From Tepidimonas ignava (GTDB lineage: Bacteria > Pseudomonadota > Gammaproteobacteria > Burkholderiales > Burkholderiaceae_C), in assembly GCF_004342625.1 (NCBI RefSeq), contig NZ_SMAH01000008.1, positions 81,898 through 145,897 of the forward strand: DNA of 64,000 nt, in the 5' to 3' direction. Positions 48,559 through 58,690 of this stretch are shown in pieces. A program made the translations under genes and the position numbers. Every line of letters begins with the position of its first letter. Position 1 is the stretch's first letter. Below the pieces are notes generated by a model. The model saw nothing but the letters and a program-made list of their open reading frames with translations, did not search any database and was not told the DNA's origin.

Positions 48559-49782
48559 TCAAGCCCGCAGCGCTGACCCCAGGCGTTGGACACCCTCGCG
48601 GATGCGGTCTTCGTCCACCGTGGCAAAGCTCAGCCGCAGCGTGGCACGGTCGGGGTCGCGGGCGAAGAAAGGGGCCCCCGGCACGAAGGCCACACCGCGC
48701 TCGATGGCACGCTGGGCCAACACGCCGCCATCGTGGCACGCGCCGCCGGCGCCGGTCAGCCGCGCCCAGACGAACAACCCGCCCTGCGGAGGCACGAAGT
48801 CGATGGCATCGCCCAGCGTGTGGCGCAGCGCCTGCACCATCGCCTGCGCGCGGCGGGCGTAAATGCCACGCACGCGCTGCAGCGTCGCCGGCATGCGCCC
48901 TGCCGCCAGGTACTGCGCCGCGGTGGCCTGCGCGAACGTGCTGGTGTGCGCGTCGCTGAACTGCTTGCACATCGTGGCCTTGGCCAGCAGCGCCGGCGGC
49001 GCCACCATCCAGCCGATGCGCAAGCCCGGCGACAGCACCTTGCTCAAGCTGCCGCAGTGCACCAGGCACGCCCGGCTGCCGGGCACCTGGTCGCTCAACG
49101 CCAGCAGGCTGGGCGGCGGCGGCTGATCGAAGTACAGGTCCCCATAAGGGTCGTCTTCCACCACCAACGTGTTCGTGCGCACGGCCAGCTCCAGCACGCG
49201 CCGGCGGCGCTCCAGCGACAGCGTCGCTCCACTGGGGTTGCCGAAAGTCGGGATCAGGTACACGAGTTTGGGGCGGTGCTCGGCCACCAGACGCTCCAGC
49301 GCGTCGACGTCGGCGCCCTGCCCGTCCACAGGCACCGTGATCAGCTCGGCGCCGTACAGCTTGAAGCACTGGATCGTGGCCAAAAACGTTGGCCCTTCCA
49401 CGATGACCTTGTCGCCGGGCGAGATCAGCGTTTTGCCGATCAGGTCCAGCGCCTGCTGGCTGCCGGTGGTCACGATCAGGTCGGTGGGCGACAGTTCCGC
49501 CACGCCCTTGGACGCCATGAACGCCGCGAGTTGTTCACGCAGCGGATCAAAGCCCTCGGTGGCGCCGTACTGCAGCGCCGCGCCCGGGTTGGCCGCCAGC
49601 GCCGCCAGCGTCGCCTCACGAATGCCCTCCACGTCGAACAGCGCCGCGTCGGGAAACCCACCGGCAAAACTGATGATGCCGGGCTTGCCCAACAGTTTGA
49701 ACAGCTCGCGGATGGCCGACGTCTCGACGTTGGCCAATCGATCGGCAAAACGCACCGGCGACGGTGCCGCAACTTGCGACAT
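48559..49782 (-). CDS. PLP-dependent aminotransferase, class I/II (2-aminoadipate transaminase-like)
   Basis: A 407-residue fold-type I aminotransferase: ISFAGGFPDAALFD, YGATEGFDPLREQLA, the Asn/Asp/Tyr region PTFGNPSGATLS and VVEDDPYGDLYF, the PLP lysine in GSLSKVLSPGLRIGW, and RLSFATV near the end. This is the LysN/ARO8-like subgroup, including 2-aminoadipate and aromatic or branched-chain transaminases; specificity is not determined. AGAGGA precedes ATG 49782. Divergent from nth. Confidence 0.88.
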   Translation of the reverse strand: MSQVAAPSPVRFADRLANVETSAIRELFKLLGKPGIISFAGGFPDAALFDVEGIREATLAALAANPGAALQYGATEGFDPLREQLAAFMASKGVAELSPTDLIVTTGSQQALDLIGKTLISPGDKVIVEGPTFLATIQCFKLYGAELITVPVDGQGADVDALERLVAEHRPKLVYLIPTFGNPSGATLSLERRRRVLELAVRTNTLVVEDDPYGDLYFDQPPPPSLLALSDQVPGSRACLVHCGSLSKVLSPGLRIGWMVAPPALLAKATMCKQFSDAHTSTFAQATAAQYLAAGRMPATLQRVRGIYARRAQAMVQALRHTLGDAIDFVPPQGGLFVWARLTGAGGACHDGGVLAQRAIERGVAFVPGAPFFARDPDRATLRLSFATVDEDRIREGVQRLGSALRA

Positions 49783-49853
49783 GGCGTATCCTCTGGCAAT
49801 CAGCGGGGCAATGACGCCCCGCCTGCACACCCACGCCGACGGGCCACCCCACC

Positions 49854-50537
49854 ATGGTGATGAAACTTCGTGACATCGAAGCGTTTTTTGCGGCCTTGCA
49901 GGCCGAGCGCCCCGCGCCACAAACCGAGCTCGAGTATACGAGCGTGTTCGAGCTGCTGGTGGCGGTGCTGCTGAGCGCCCAAGCCACCGACCGCAGCGTC
50001 AACCAGGCCACCCGACGCCTGTTTCCCGTGGCCAACACGCCCGAGGCCATCCTGGCGTTGGGGCAGGAGGGCTTGGAAGCGTACATCCGCACCATTGGGC
50101 TGTACCGCAGCAAAGCCCGGCATTTGATCGAGACCTGCCGGCGCTTGCTGCAGCACCACAAGGGCCAGGTCCCGCGCGACCGCGCGGCGCTGCAGGCGCT
50201 GCCCGGGGTGGGTCGCAAAACGGCCAACGTCGTGCTCAACGTCGCCTTTGGCGAGCCGACGATGGCCGTGGACACCCACATCTTCCGGGTGGCCAACCGC
50301 ACCGGACTGGCGCCCGGCCAAACGCCGCTGCAGGTGGAGCAAGCCCTGTTGCGGCGTGTGCCCGAGCGCTACGCGCGCGACGCGCACCATTGGCTGATCC
50401 TGCATGGACGCTACACCTGCACAGCACGCGCGCCCCAATGCGGGCGCTGTGTCGTGCGGACCTGGTGCGACCACGCCCAAGCGGCCGTCGAGCCCAAGGC
50501 GAGGTCCGCCGCGCAAAGGGCCCCCACGCAACCATGA
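49854..50537 (+). CDS. nth: endonuclease III
   Basis: Bifunctional DNA glycosylase/AP lyase for oxidised pyrimidines. The 227-residue product has the helix-hairpin-helix with catalytic Lys (LPGVGRKTANVV), the catalytic Asp in MAVDTHIFRVANR and the 4Fe-4S ligands C-x6-C-x2-C-x5-C (CTARAPQCGRCVVRTWC). About 15 extra residues follow the cluster. Its stop overlaps the aat start. No clear Shine-Dalgarno before ATG 49854; ATG 49860 is two codons in. Confidence 0.96.
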   Translation: MVMKLRDIEAFFAALQAERPAPQTELEYTSVFELLVAVLLSAQATDRSVNQATRRLFPVANTPEAILALGQEGLEAYIRTIGLYRSKARHLIETCRRLLQHHKGQVPRDRAALQALPGVGRKTANVVLNVAFGEPTMAVDTHIFRVANRTGLAPGQTPLQVEQALLRRVPERYARDAHHWLILHGRYTCTARAPQCGRCVVRTWCDHAQAAVEPKARSAAQRAPTQP

Positions 50538-51313
50538 CCCGCACCCCCACCCTGCCTTGGTTGGAGCCGGGCGCGCCCTTTCCGCCGGTCGAGCACGCTT
50601 GGGGGGCCCGTGATCCCATTCCGGGCCTCCTGGCCGCCGGCGGCGCACTGGACGTGCCAACCCTGGTGTCCGCGTACCGCCACGGCATCTTCCCTTGGTA
50701 CGGGCCAGAGCAGCCGATCCTGTGGTGGAGCCCCGACCCGCGCATGGTGCTGCTGCCCCAGGCGTTTCGGCTGCACGATTCGCTGCGCAAGGCGCTGCGC
50801 GCCGCCCTGCGGCAAGGTCGGTTGCAAATCCGCATCGACAGCGCCTTCGACGCCGTCATCGCCGCCTGCGCCAACACGCCACGCCCGGGCCAGGATGGCA
50901 CCTGGATCGTGCCCGAGATGCAGGCCGCCTACCAGGCGCTGCACCGCGCGGGGCATGCGCACAGCGTCGAGGCATGGTGGGAAGGGGAGCTCGTCGGCGG
51001 GCTGTACCTGGTCAACCTGGGGCGCGCGGTGTTTGGCGAGTCGATGTTCACGCATCGGCGCGACGCGTCCAAAATGGCCTTGGCGGCACTGGTGGCCGCC
51101 TGCCGTGCGTGGGGGGTGGCGCTGATCGATTGCCAGCAGCAAACGCGCCACCTGGCCTCGCTGGGGGCCGCGCCTTTGCCACGCCGCCAATTTGTCCAGA
51201 TGCTGCAACAGGCCATCGACGCGCCGGCACCGCGGTGGCGTTTCGACCCCCTATACTGGAACCACCTGTGGCCGCAGGCCCCGTTGGACCTTGCCACCCC
51301 CACCGTGCCGTGA
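50534..51313 (+). CDS. aat: leucyl/phenylalanyl-tRNA-protein transferase
   Basis: Aat adds Leu or Phe to proteins with N-terminal Lys or Arg, making them ClpS/ClpAP substrates in the N-degron pathway. The 259-residue product has [21 protein letters not shown] and [18 protein letters not shown] with [16 protein letters not shown], all diagnostic. It overlaps nth (ATGA) and bpt (GTGA), making a tightly coupled three-gene unit. Confidence 0.96.
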   Translation: MTRTPTLPWLEPGAPFPPVEHAWGARDPIPGLLAAGGALDVPTLVSAYRHGIFPWYGPEQPILWWSPDPRMVLLPQAFRLHDSLRKALRAALRQGRLQIRIDSAFDAVIAACANTPRPGQDGTWIVPEMQAAYQALHRAGHAHSVEAWWEGELVGGLYLVNLGRAVFGESMFTHRRDASKMALAALVAACRAWGVALIDCQQQTRHLASLGAAPLPRRQFVQMLQQAIDAPAPRWRFDPLYWNHLWPQAPLDLATPTVP

Positions 51314-52041
51314 CCCGCCTGCATGAACTCCCCCTGGCGGCCGTGCAGTTCTACGCCACGGCCCCCTACCCCTGCAGCTACCTGCCGCAGCGGCAAGCGC
51401 GCTCGCAAGTGGCCACCCCCAGCCACCTGATTCAGGGCGAAACCTACGCCCGGCTGGTGGCGGCCGGGTTTCGGCGCAGCGGCCTGTTCACCTACCGCCC
51501 CTACTGCGACGGTTGCCATGCTTGCGTGCCGTTGCGCGTGCGCGCCGCCGACTTTCGGCCCAACCGCACGCAGCGGCGGGTGTGGCGCCAGCACGCCGAC
51601 CTCAGCGCCCGGGTGATGCGGCTGGGTTACTCGCCCGAGCACTACGCGCTGTACCTGCGCTACCAGCGGCTGCGTCACCCGGGTGGCGGCATGGACCATG
51701 ACAACGTCGAGCAGTACAGCCAGTTTTTGCTGCAAAGCCACGTCAACTCGCGCTTGGTCGAGTTTCGCACCCCCGCCGACCAAGGCGCACGGCTGGTCAT
51801 GGTGGCCTTGATCGACATCCTGGACGACGGCCTGTCGGCCGTGTACACCTTTTACGAGCCGACCTGGCCCGGCTCGCTGGGCACCTACGCGGTGCTGTGG
51901 CAGATCGACCAGGCGCGCGAGTTGCAACTGCCCTACGTGTACCTGGGCTACTGGATCGAAGCCAGCCCCAAAATGGCCTACAAAGCGCGCTTTCGACCGC
52001 ACGAGGTGCTGCGCGACGGCCGCTGGCTGACGGTATACTGA
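51310..52041 (+). CDS. bpt: aspartate/glutamate leucyltransferase
   Basis: Bpt transfers Leu to N-terminal Asp or Glu and so extends the bacterial N-degron pathway. The 243-residue ATE-family product starts with GTG (51310): the family N-terminus [23 protein letters not shown] follows and the GTGA overlaps the aat stop, while the nearby ATG is out of frame. The Cys-rich [16 protein letters not shown] and the C-terminal [18 protein letters not shown] are intact. Adjacent to aat, so both N-degron transferases are made together. Confidence 0.95.
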   Translation: MTRLHELPLAAVQFYATAPYPCSYLPQRQARSQVATPSHLIQGETYARLVAAGFRRSGLFTYRPYCDGCHACVPLRVRAADFRPNRTQRRVWRQHADLSARVMRLGYSPEHYALYLRYQRLRHPGGGMDHDNVEQYSQFLLQSHVNSRLVEFRTPADQGARLVMVALIDILDDGLSAVYTFYEPTWPGSLGTYAVLWQIDQARELQLPYVYLGYWIEASPKMAYKARFRPHEVLRDGRWLTVY

Positions 52042-52126
52042 CACGTCGACCTGGGACCGATGCCTGCGCCGGGTTCGCGCCCAACCGGCCCGGCGGTGCG
52101 CCGCAGCGCAACGCGATTTCATCTCG

Positions 52127-52132
52127 TAAAAT
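52127..52132 (+). promoter_or_regulatory. possible -10 box placing transcription start at the IclR start codon
   Basis: TAAAAT ends 6 bases before the GTG start at 52139; a transcript initiating at the normal distance would be leaderless or nearly so. There is no Shine-Dalgarno before the GTG. The -35 is not convincing. Confidence 0.4.
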
Positions 52133-52138
52133 GAAAAC

Positions 52139-52954
52139 GTGAAGCGCCCGCCCTCTCCGACCTCGAACAAACCCGATGCTGCGCAACCCAGCGTGCAGGT
52201 GCTGCAGCGTGCGTTCGTGCTGCTGGACGCCCTGGCCCGCCACGACGAGCCGGTGCCCCTCAAAACGCTGGCCGACGAATCCGGGCTGCACCCCTCGACC
52301 GCCCACCGCATCCTCAACGACCTGGCCATCGGGCGCTTCGTCGAACGGCCCGAACCAGGCGTGTACCGTTTGGGCCTGCGGCTGTTGGAGCTGGGCAACC
52401 TCGTCAAAGCCCGGCTGGACGTGCGTGAAGCGGCGCTGGCGCCGATGCGAGAACTGCACCGCCAAATCCGTCAACCCGTCAACCTCTCGGTGCGCCAAGG
52501 GGACGAAATCGTCTACATCGAACGCGCGTACAGCGAGCGCTCCGGCATGCAGGTGGTGCGGGCCATCGGCGGGCGCGCGCCGCTGCACCTGACGTCGGTG
52601 GGCAAGCTCTTTTTGGCGCAAGAGGACCCCGAGCGGCTGCGCGCCTACGCGACCCGCACGGGCCTGGCGGGCAACACGCCCAACAGCATCACCCAACTGG
52701 CCGCGCTGGAAAAGGAGCTCGCGCAATGCCGCCGCCTGGGCGTGGCGCGTGACAACGAAGAGCTGGAGCCCGGCGTGCGCTGCATGGCCGCCGGCATCTA
52801 CGACGACCAAGGCCAACTGGTGGCGGGCCTGTCGATTTCAGCGCCTGCCGACCGCATCGACGAAGGCTGGATCGCCAAGCTGCAGGCCACCGCCGCGCGC
52901 ATCAGCGCCGCGTTGGGCTACCGCGGCACGGCCAGCGGCCCGGGGGGCCGCTGA
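52139..52954 (+). CDS. IclR-family transcriptional regulator
   Basis: A 271-residue regulator with an N-terminal winged helix (VLQRAFVLLDALARHDEPV, then LADESGLHPSTAHRILNDL as recognition helix region) and a C-terminal IclR effector domain (APLHLTSVGKLFLA, with GVRCMAAGIYDDQGQLVAGLS). These usually control catabolic or glyoxylate genes; no obvious target is adjacent. Start is GTG 52139; the ATG 8 bases upstream opens only a three-codon frame. Confidence 0.9.
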   Translation: MKRPPSPTSNKPDAAQPSVQVLQRAFVLLDALARHDEPVPLKTLADESGLHPSTAHRILNDLAIGRFVERPEPGVYRLGLRLLELGNLVKARLDVREAALAPMRELHRQIRQPVNLSVRQGDEIVYIERAYSERSGMQVVRAIGGRAPLHLTSVGKLFLAQEDPERLRAYATRTGLAGNTPNSITQLAALEKELAQCRRLGVARDNEELEPGVRCMAAGIYDDQGQLVAGLSISAPADRIDEGWIAKLQATAARISAALGYRGTASGPGGR

Positions 52955-52993
52955 GGGGATCGGGCATCCCACCCCCAGGCGGCGCGTGGCCGG

Positions 52994-54109
52994 TCACAGG
53001 CGCGGCGCGACGCCACCCGCATGGTGGCTGGGCAGGGACTTTTCGAGCCAGCGCAGCAATTGCTCGGCATCGGCCCAGCGCGCGGCGGAGTTGCCGGCGT
53101 TCATCAGCACCATGATGATGTTGCGCCCCGCCAGCCGTACCTGCATCGCCACGCAGCGCCCGGCTTCGCGGATGTAGCCGGTCTTTTGCACCAGGATGTC
53201 CCAGTCGCTTTCGCGCACCAGCTTGTTGCTGTTGCGGTAGTGCAGCACGCGGCGGCCGTCGGCCAGTTCGTACTCCGGCGACGTGGTCCACTGGCGCAGG
53301 GCCGGCCGCGCCGACGCCTGCGCGACCAAACGCGCCAAGTCGCGCGGGCTGGAACGGTTGTCGCTGGACAGCCCCGTCGGCTCGGCAAAACGTGTTTGGG
53401 TCAGACCCAACTCGGCCGCCTTGTTGTTCATCGCCGCCACGAACGCGTCGACCCCGCCGGGGTAGGTACGCCCCAAGGCGTGCGCGGCGCGGTTTTCGCT
53501 GGCCATCAGAGCCAGGTGCAGCGCCTCGGCACGCGTCAGGCGGGTGCCCACGGCCAGCCGCGAGCCGCTGCCCTTGAGGCGGTCCACGTCGTCCTCGGTG
53601 ATCGTCAGCACCTCGTCCATCGGCAGCCCGGCGTCGACCACCACGATGGCCGTCATCAGCTTGGTGATGGACGCGATCGGCAGCACCGCATCGTCGTTTT
53701 TGCCCAGCAGCACCGCCTGGGTGTCGGCGTCCATCACCAGCACGGCGTTGGAGTGCAGGCGCAGGCCATCCACGCCCGGCGCATCGTCGTGCGCCTGGGC
53801 CAGGGCCGCCCCACCCGCGGCCACGCCGGCCAGCGCCAGCGCCCGCGTGGCGCCACCAGCCCCACGCGCGCCAGCGTCAACGCGACCTGCGCGCGAACGG
53901 CTGGAGGACGGCAGCAGCGCGGCTTTGGGTGCGCGCGCCGTCGGCGCCAGCGCCTTTTTCTTGACCGTTGCTTGTTGTTTGACTGGTTTGACCACCGTGG
54001 CCTTTTTGCGGGTGGCCGCGCCCGCCTCGGGCGCCGCCGGCAGCACGGCCATGCCCACCAGCAGCGCGCCCAGCGCAGCACGCAAGCGCAACGACAGCAT
54101 CCGTTTCAT
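52994..54109 (-). CDS. pbpG: D-alanyl-D-alanine endopeptidase (PBP7-like)
   Basis: A 371-residue secreted low-molecular-weight penicillin-binding protein (S11) that cleaves peptidoglycan cross-links. A signal peptide (about 1-31) is followed by an 80-residue Lys/Ala/Arg-rich low-complexity linker and the catalytic domain. The triad motifs are S147-x-x-K150 (ASITK), S204-E-N206 and K309-T-G311. The long linker may let the enzyme reach the peptidoglycan. GAGGA precedes ATG 54109. Convergent with the IclR gene. Confidence 0.9.
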   Translation of the reverse strand: MKRMLSLRLRAALGALLVGMAVLPAAPEAGAATRKKATVVKPVKQQATVKKKALAPTARAPKAALLPSSSRSRAGRVDAGARGAGGATRALALAGVAAGGAALAQAHDDAPGVDGLRLHSNAVLVMDADTQAVLLGKNDDAVLPIASITKLMTAIVVVDAGLPMDEVLTITEDDVDRLKGSGSRLAVGTRLTRAEALHLALMASENRAAHALGRTYPGGVDAFVAAMNNKAAELGLTQTRFAEPTGLSSDNRSSPRDLARLVAQASARPALRQWTTSPEYELADGRRVLHYRNSNKLVRESDWDILVQKTGYIREAGRCVAMQVRLAGRNIIMVLMNAGNSAARWADAEQLLRWLEKSLPSHHAGGVAPRL

Positions 54110-54208
54110 CGGCACGTCCTCGGGTGTCGTCAACAAGCGGCCAGTATACGCCTCAAAACAACCAAAACGCTCAGCGTGTCAATCGTTTGACGCCCTTTTT
54201 TGAAGCCG

Positions 54209-54240
54209 GAAAACAACAAAGGCCGCACCGCGCGGCCTTT
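54209..54240 (-). terminator. intrinsic terminator after leuA
   Basis: A 9-bp stem AAAGGCCGC / GCGGCCTTT with a 5-base loop, followed on the minus strand by TGTTGTTTT, 22 bases after the leuA stop. It closes the leu transcript; a short T-run also exists on the plus side. Confidence 0.85.
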
Positions 54241-54262
54241 TCATACCCAGCCGGGTATCCGC

Positions 54263-55804
54263 TCACCCCTGGGCGGCGACGCGTTCCACCTGGCTATGCA
54301 GTTTGGTCAGCGCCGACAGGTACGCCTTGGCCGAGGCCACGACGATGTCGGGATCCGCCCCAACGCCGTTGACGACACGCCCGCCGTGCTGCAGGCGGAT
54401 GGTGACCTCCCCTTGGGACTCGGTGGAGCCGCTGGTGATGGCGTTGACGGAGTACAACAGCAGCTCGGCCCCGCTTTGCACGTGCGACTCGATGGCCTTG
54501 ATGCTGGCGTCCACCGGGCCGTTGCCATCGGCTTCGCCCACGTGCTCCTTGCCATCGATGGTGAACACGACGCGCGCATGGGGCCGCTCACCCGTTTCGG
54601 AGTGCTGCGACAGCGACACCAGCGCGTAACGCTCTTTTTCGGGCGTGACGCTCTCGTCGCCCACCAACGCGATGATGTCCTCGTCGAAAATTTCGGCCTT
54701 GCGGTCGGCCAGTTCCTTGAACTTGGCAAAGGCCGCGTTGAGCTCGGATTCGGACTCCATCACGATGCCAAGCTCCTGCAGACGCTGCTTGAAGGCGTTG
54801 CGTCCCGACAGCTTGCCCAGCACGATCTTGTTGGTGCTCCAGCCCACGTCCTCGGCGCGCATGATTTCGTAGGTGTCGCGGGCCTTGAGCACCCCGTCTT
54901 GGTGAATGCCGCTGGCGTGCGCAAAGGCGTTGGCGCCCACCACCGCCTTGTTGGGCTGCACCACAAAGCCGGTGGTCTGGCTCACCAGGCGGCTGGCCGG
55001 CACGATTTGCGTCGTGTCGATGCCGACCTCCAGCCCGAAGTAGTCGCGCCGCGTCTTGACGGCCATGACCACCTCTTCCAGCGCGCAGTTGCCGGCACGC
55101 TCACCCAGGCCGTTGATGGTGCACTCGACCTGCCGCGCCCCGCCGATCTTGACCCCGGCCAGCGAGTTGGCCACCGCCATGCCCAGGTCGTTGTGGCAGT
55201 GCACGCTCCACACCGCTTTGTCGGAATTGGGGATTTTTTCGCGCAGCGTGCGGATGAAGTTGCCGTAAAGCTCGGGGACCGCGTAGCCGACGGTGTCGGG
55301 GATGTTGATGGTCGTGGCGCCTTCGTCGATCACCGCTTCCAGCACACGGCACAGGAAGTCGATCTCACTGCGGTAGCCATCTTCGGGGCTGAACTCGACA
55401 TCCGGGCAGAGGTTGCGCGCAAACCGCACCGCCAGGCGCGCCTGCTCGTACACCTGGTCCGGCGTCATGCGCAGCTTTTTCTCCATGTGCAGCGGGCTGG
55501 TGGCGATGAACGTGTGGATGCGTGCGCGTTGCGCGCCGCGCAGCGCCTCGGCCGCACGGGCGATGTCGCGGTCGTTGGCCCGCGCCAGCGAGCACACGGT
55601 GGAGTCCTTGATGGTGTCGGCGATGGCCTTGACGGCTTCGAAATCCCCGTTGGAGCTGGCGGCAAAACCCGCCTCGATGACGTCGACCCGCAGCCGCTCC
55701 AACTGGCGCGCGATGCGCAGCTTTTCTTCTTTGGTCATCGAGGCGCCGGGCGATTGCTCGCCGTCACGCAACGTGGTGTCGAAAATGATCAGTTTGTCGC
55801 TCAT
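54263..55804 (-). CDS. leuA: 2-isopropylmalate synthase
   Basis: LeuA condenses acetyl-CoA with 2-ketoisovalerate, the first committed step to leucine. The 513-residue type 1 enzyme has the catalytic barrel ([36 protein letters not shown]) and the C-terminal LeuA regulatory domain for leucine feedback (about 390-505). It lies downstream of pssA and the ilv genes, but its own leader contains a complete attenuator with a leucine-coding peptide (55855-55977), so its expression is probably set by charged tRNA-Leu. Confidence 0.97.
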   Translation of the reverse strand: MSDKLIIFDTTLRDGEQSPGASMTKEEKLRIARQLERLRVDVIEAGFAASSNGDFEAVKAIADTIKDSTVCSLARANDRDIARAAEALRGAQRARIHTFIATSPLHMEKKLRMTPDQVYEQARLAVRFARNLCPDVEFSPEDGYRSEIDFLCRVLEAVIDEGATTINIPDTVGYAVPELYGNFIRTLREKIPNSDKAVWSVHCHNDLGMAVANSLAGVKIGGARQVECTINGLGERAGNCALEEVVMAVKTRRDYFGLEVGIDTTQIVPASRLVSQTTGFVVQPNKAVVGANAFAHASGIHQDGVLKARDTYEIMRAEDVGWSTNKIVLGKLSGRNAFKQRLQELGIVMESESELNAAFAKFKELADRKAEIFDEDIIALVGDESVTPEKERYALVSLSQHSETGERPHARVVFTIDGKEHVGEADGNGPVDASIKAIESHVQSGAELLLYSVNAITSGSTESQGEVTIRLQHGGRVVNGVGADPDIVVASAKAYLSALTKLHSQVERVAAQG

Positions 55805-55854
55805 GGCTCGGGCTCCGGATCGTTCAACTCAATCCCGCTGGTCGCTGCCGAACC

Positions 55855-55893
55855 ACCAAAACAAACGGCCCGCAGCGGTGGGCAGCGGGCCGT
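55855..55893 (-). terminator. leu attenuator terminator
   Basis: On the minus strand the stem ACGGCCCGC / GCGGGCCGT (9 bp, 11-base loop) is followed by TTGTTTT, 25 bases after the leader-peptide stop and about 50 before leuA. The GCCCGC in its 5' arm can instead pair with GCGGGC in the 3' arm of the upstream hairpin (55926-55934), giving the antiterminator alternative expected of an amino-acid attenuator. Confidence 0.85.
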
Positions 55894-55917
55894 GGGTGGT
55901 CGGGGTGCGCGTGCGCG

Positions 55918-55977
55918 TCAGGCCACCTGCCCGCAGGCGGGCAGGGCTAGCAGCAGCAACGTCACGGCGTGGACCAT
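55918..55977 (-). CDS. leuL: leu operon leader peptide with four consecutive Leu codons
   Basis: A 19-codon frame, MVHAVTLLLLALPACGQVA, opens 173 bases upstream of leuA. Codons 7-10 are TTG, CTG, CTG and CTA, with a further CTG at 12. The 3' part of the frame overlaps a perfect 9-bp hairpin (CCTGCCCGC / GCGGGCAGG, 55926-55945) that serves as the pause stem. Ribosome stalling at the Leu run when tRNA-Leu is uncharged would free the antiterminator; a fast ribosome lets the terminator at 55855-55893 form. No strong Shine-Dalgarno is visible. This is too short for standard gene callers. Confidence 0.85.
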   Translation of the reverse strand: MVHAVTLLLLALPACGQVA

Positions 55978-55984
55978 GGCATGC

Positions 55985-56014
55985 AATGTACCACAGCAAG
56001 GTCCAGCGTGTCGC
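55985..56014 (-). promoter_or_regulatory. possible promoter of the leu leader
   Basis: On the minus strand -35 GCGACA (56009-56014), 18-base spacer and an extended -10 TGG-TACATT (55985-55990) precede the leader peptide. The start point would fall within a few bases of the leuL ATG, making the leader mRNA almost leaderless, which lowers confidence. Confidence 0.4.
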
Positions 56015-56051
56015 CATCGCGCAGGCTATCACGTTCATCGCGCGGCGCTAT

Positions 56052-56852
56052 TCACTCGTGCAGGCCACGCTCATCGGGCTCGTCGGTCGAAGTGGACAGC
56101 ACGCTGACGGGCTTGCCCTTGGACTTGCGCACCGCGTACACCACATACCCCGACAGCCCGTACAGCACAAACAGCGCAAACAGCACGGTCGGCGGGTGGA
56201 TGTTGATGACCGCAATGCCCAGCGCCACCAGCACCAGCGTGGCAAACGGCACGCTCTTTTTGAGGCTCAAATCCTTGAAGCTGTAAAAGGGCACGTTGGT
56301 CACCATCGTCAGCCCCGCGTACAGCGTCAGCACGAACAGCACCCACTGCAGGCCCTGCCCGTCGTGGCCGGCGTCGGTGGCCAGCCAGATAAAACCGGCC
56401 ACCAACGCCGCCGCCGCCGGCGACGGCAACCCTTGGAAGTAGCGCTTGTCCACCACGTGCGTGTTGACGTTGAAGCGCGCCAGCCGCAGCGCCGCGCAGG
56501 CGCAGTAAACAAACGCCGCGATCCAGCCCCAGCGCCCAAGGTCGCGCAGAGCCCATTCGTAAGCCACCAGCGCTGGCGCCGCGCCAAACGACACCATGTC
56601 CGACAGCGAGTCCATCTGCTCGCCGAAGGCGCTTTGGGTGTTGGTCAGGCGGGCGATGCGGCCGTCCAGGCTGTCGAGCACCATGGCCACAAAAATGCCC
56701 GTCGTGGCCAGGTCGTAGCGGCCGTTCATCGCCATCACGATGGCGTAAAAGCCACCAAACAGCGCCGCCAACGTCACCATGTTGGGCAGCACGTAAATGC
56801 CCTTGGGGCGGCGGCGTTCGGTCACAGGGTTGTCGGTGGAAGGTTCGAGCAT
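56052..56852 (-). CDS. pssA: CDP-diacylglycerol-serine O-phosphatidyltransferase
   Basis: Inner-membrane enzyme making phosphatidylserine, precursor of phosphatidylethanolamine. The 266-residue product has about seven hydrophobic segments and the CDP-alcohol phosphotransferase motif D-x2-D-G-x2-A-R-x8-G-x3-D-x3-D from DSLDGRIAR to DSLSD. It is the membrane (type II) form, not the peripheral E. coli type. Position between ilvC and leuA is common in Burkholderiales. A 151-base GC-rich gap separates it from ilvC; I see no confident promoter there. Confidence 0.93.
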   Translation of the reverse strand: MLEPSTDNPVTERRRPKGIYVLPNMVTLAALFGGFYAIVMAMNGRYDLATTGIFVAMVLDSLDGRIARLTNTQSAFGEQMDSLSDMVSFGAAPALVAYEWALRDLGRWGWIAAFVYCACAALRLARFNVNTHVVDKRYFQGLPSPAAAALVAGFIWLATDAGHDGQGLQWVLFVLTLYAGLTMVTNVPFYSFKDLSLKKSVPFATLVLVALGIAVINIHPPTVLFALFVLYGLSGYVVYAVRKSKGKPVSVLSTSTDEPDERGLHE

Positions 56853-57003
56853 GGTGTCGTTGCCACGGGGCGGCGCCGTCGATGGCAGCGGCGCCGGCGC
56901 GGCCGGCCGTGGCGTGCGGCCCGCCGCAGCCCGCAGTGTAGCGCCAAGCCCGCAGCGCCTCCCGATCCCTGGGTGACGGCTGCGGGCACGGGGGGCGGGC
57001 GCG

Positions 57004-58558
<1,555 letters not shown>

Positions 58559-58690
58559 GGTGTGGGATTCCTCTTTTCGCCCGCCCTCCCCGCAGCCCGG
58601 TAAGGCTGCAGCTTGGCGGGCAATAGATTCCTCGCGATGATCCGGCCGCCCCGCCGCGCCGCGCGGCGCCGCCAAGGCGGCCACGGCGCA
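58559..58690 (-). other. hairpin-rich spacer between ilvB and ilvH
   Basis: A 132-base gap inside the ilv operon, unusual in so compact a region. On the minus strand it holds GCCGCC-TT-GGCGGC, the palindrome GCGCCG-CG-CGGCGC and GCAGCC/GGCTGC around a 6-base loop. None has a U-tract. It may adjust subunit ratio by mRNA processing or partial termination. Confidence 0.3.
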
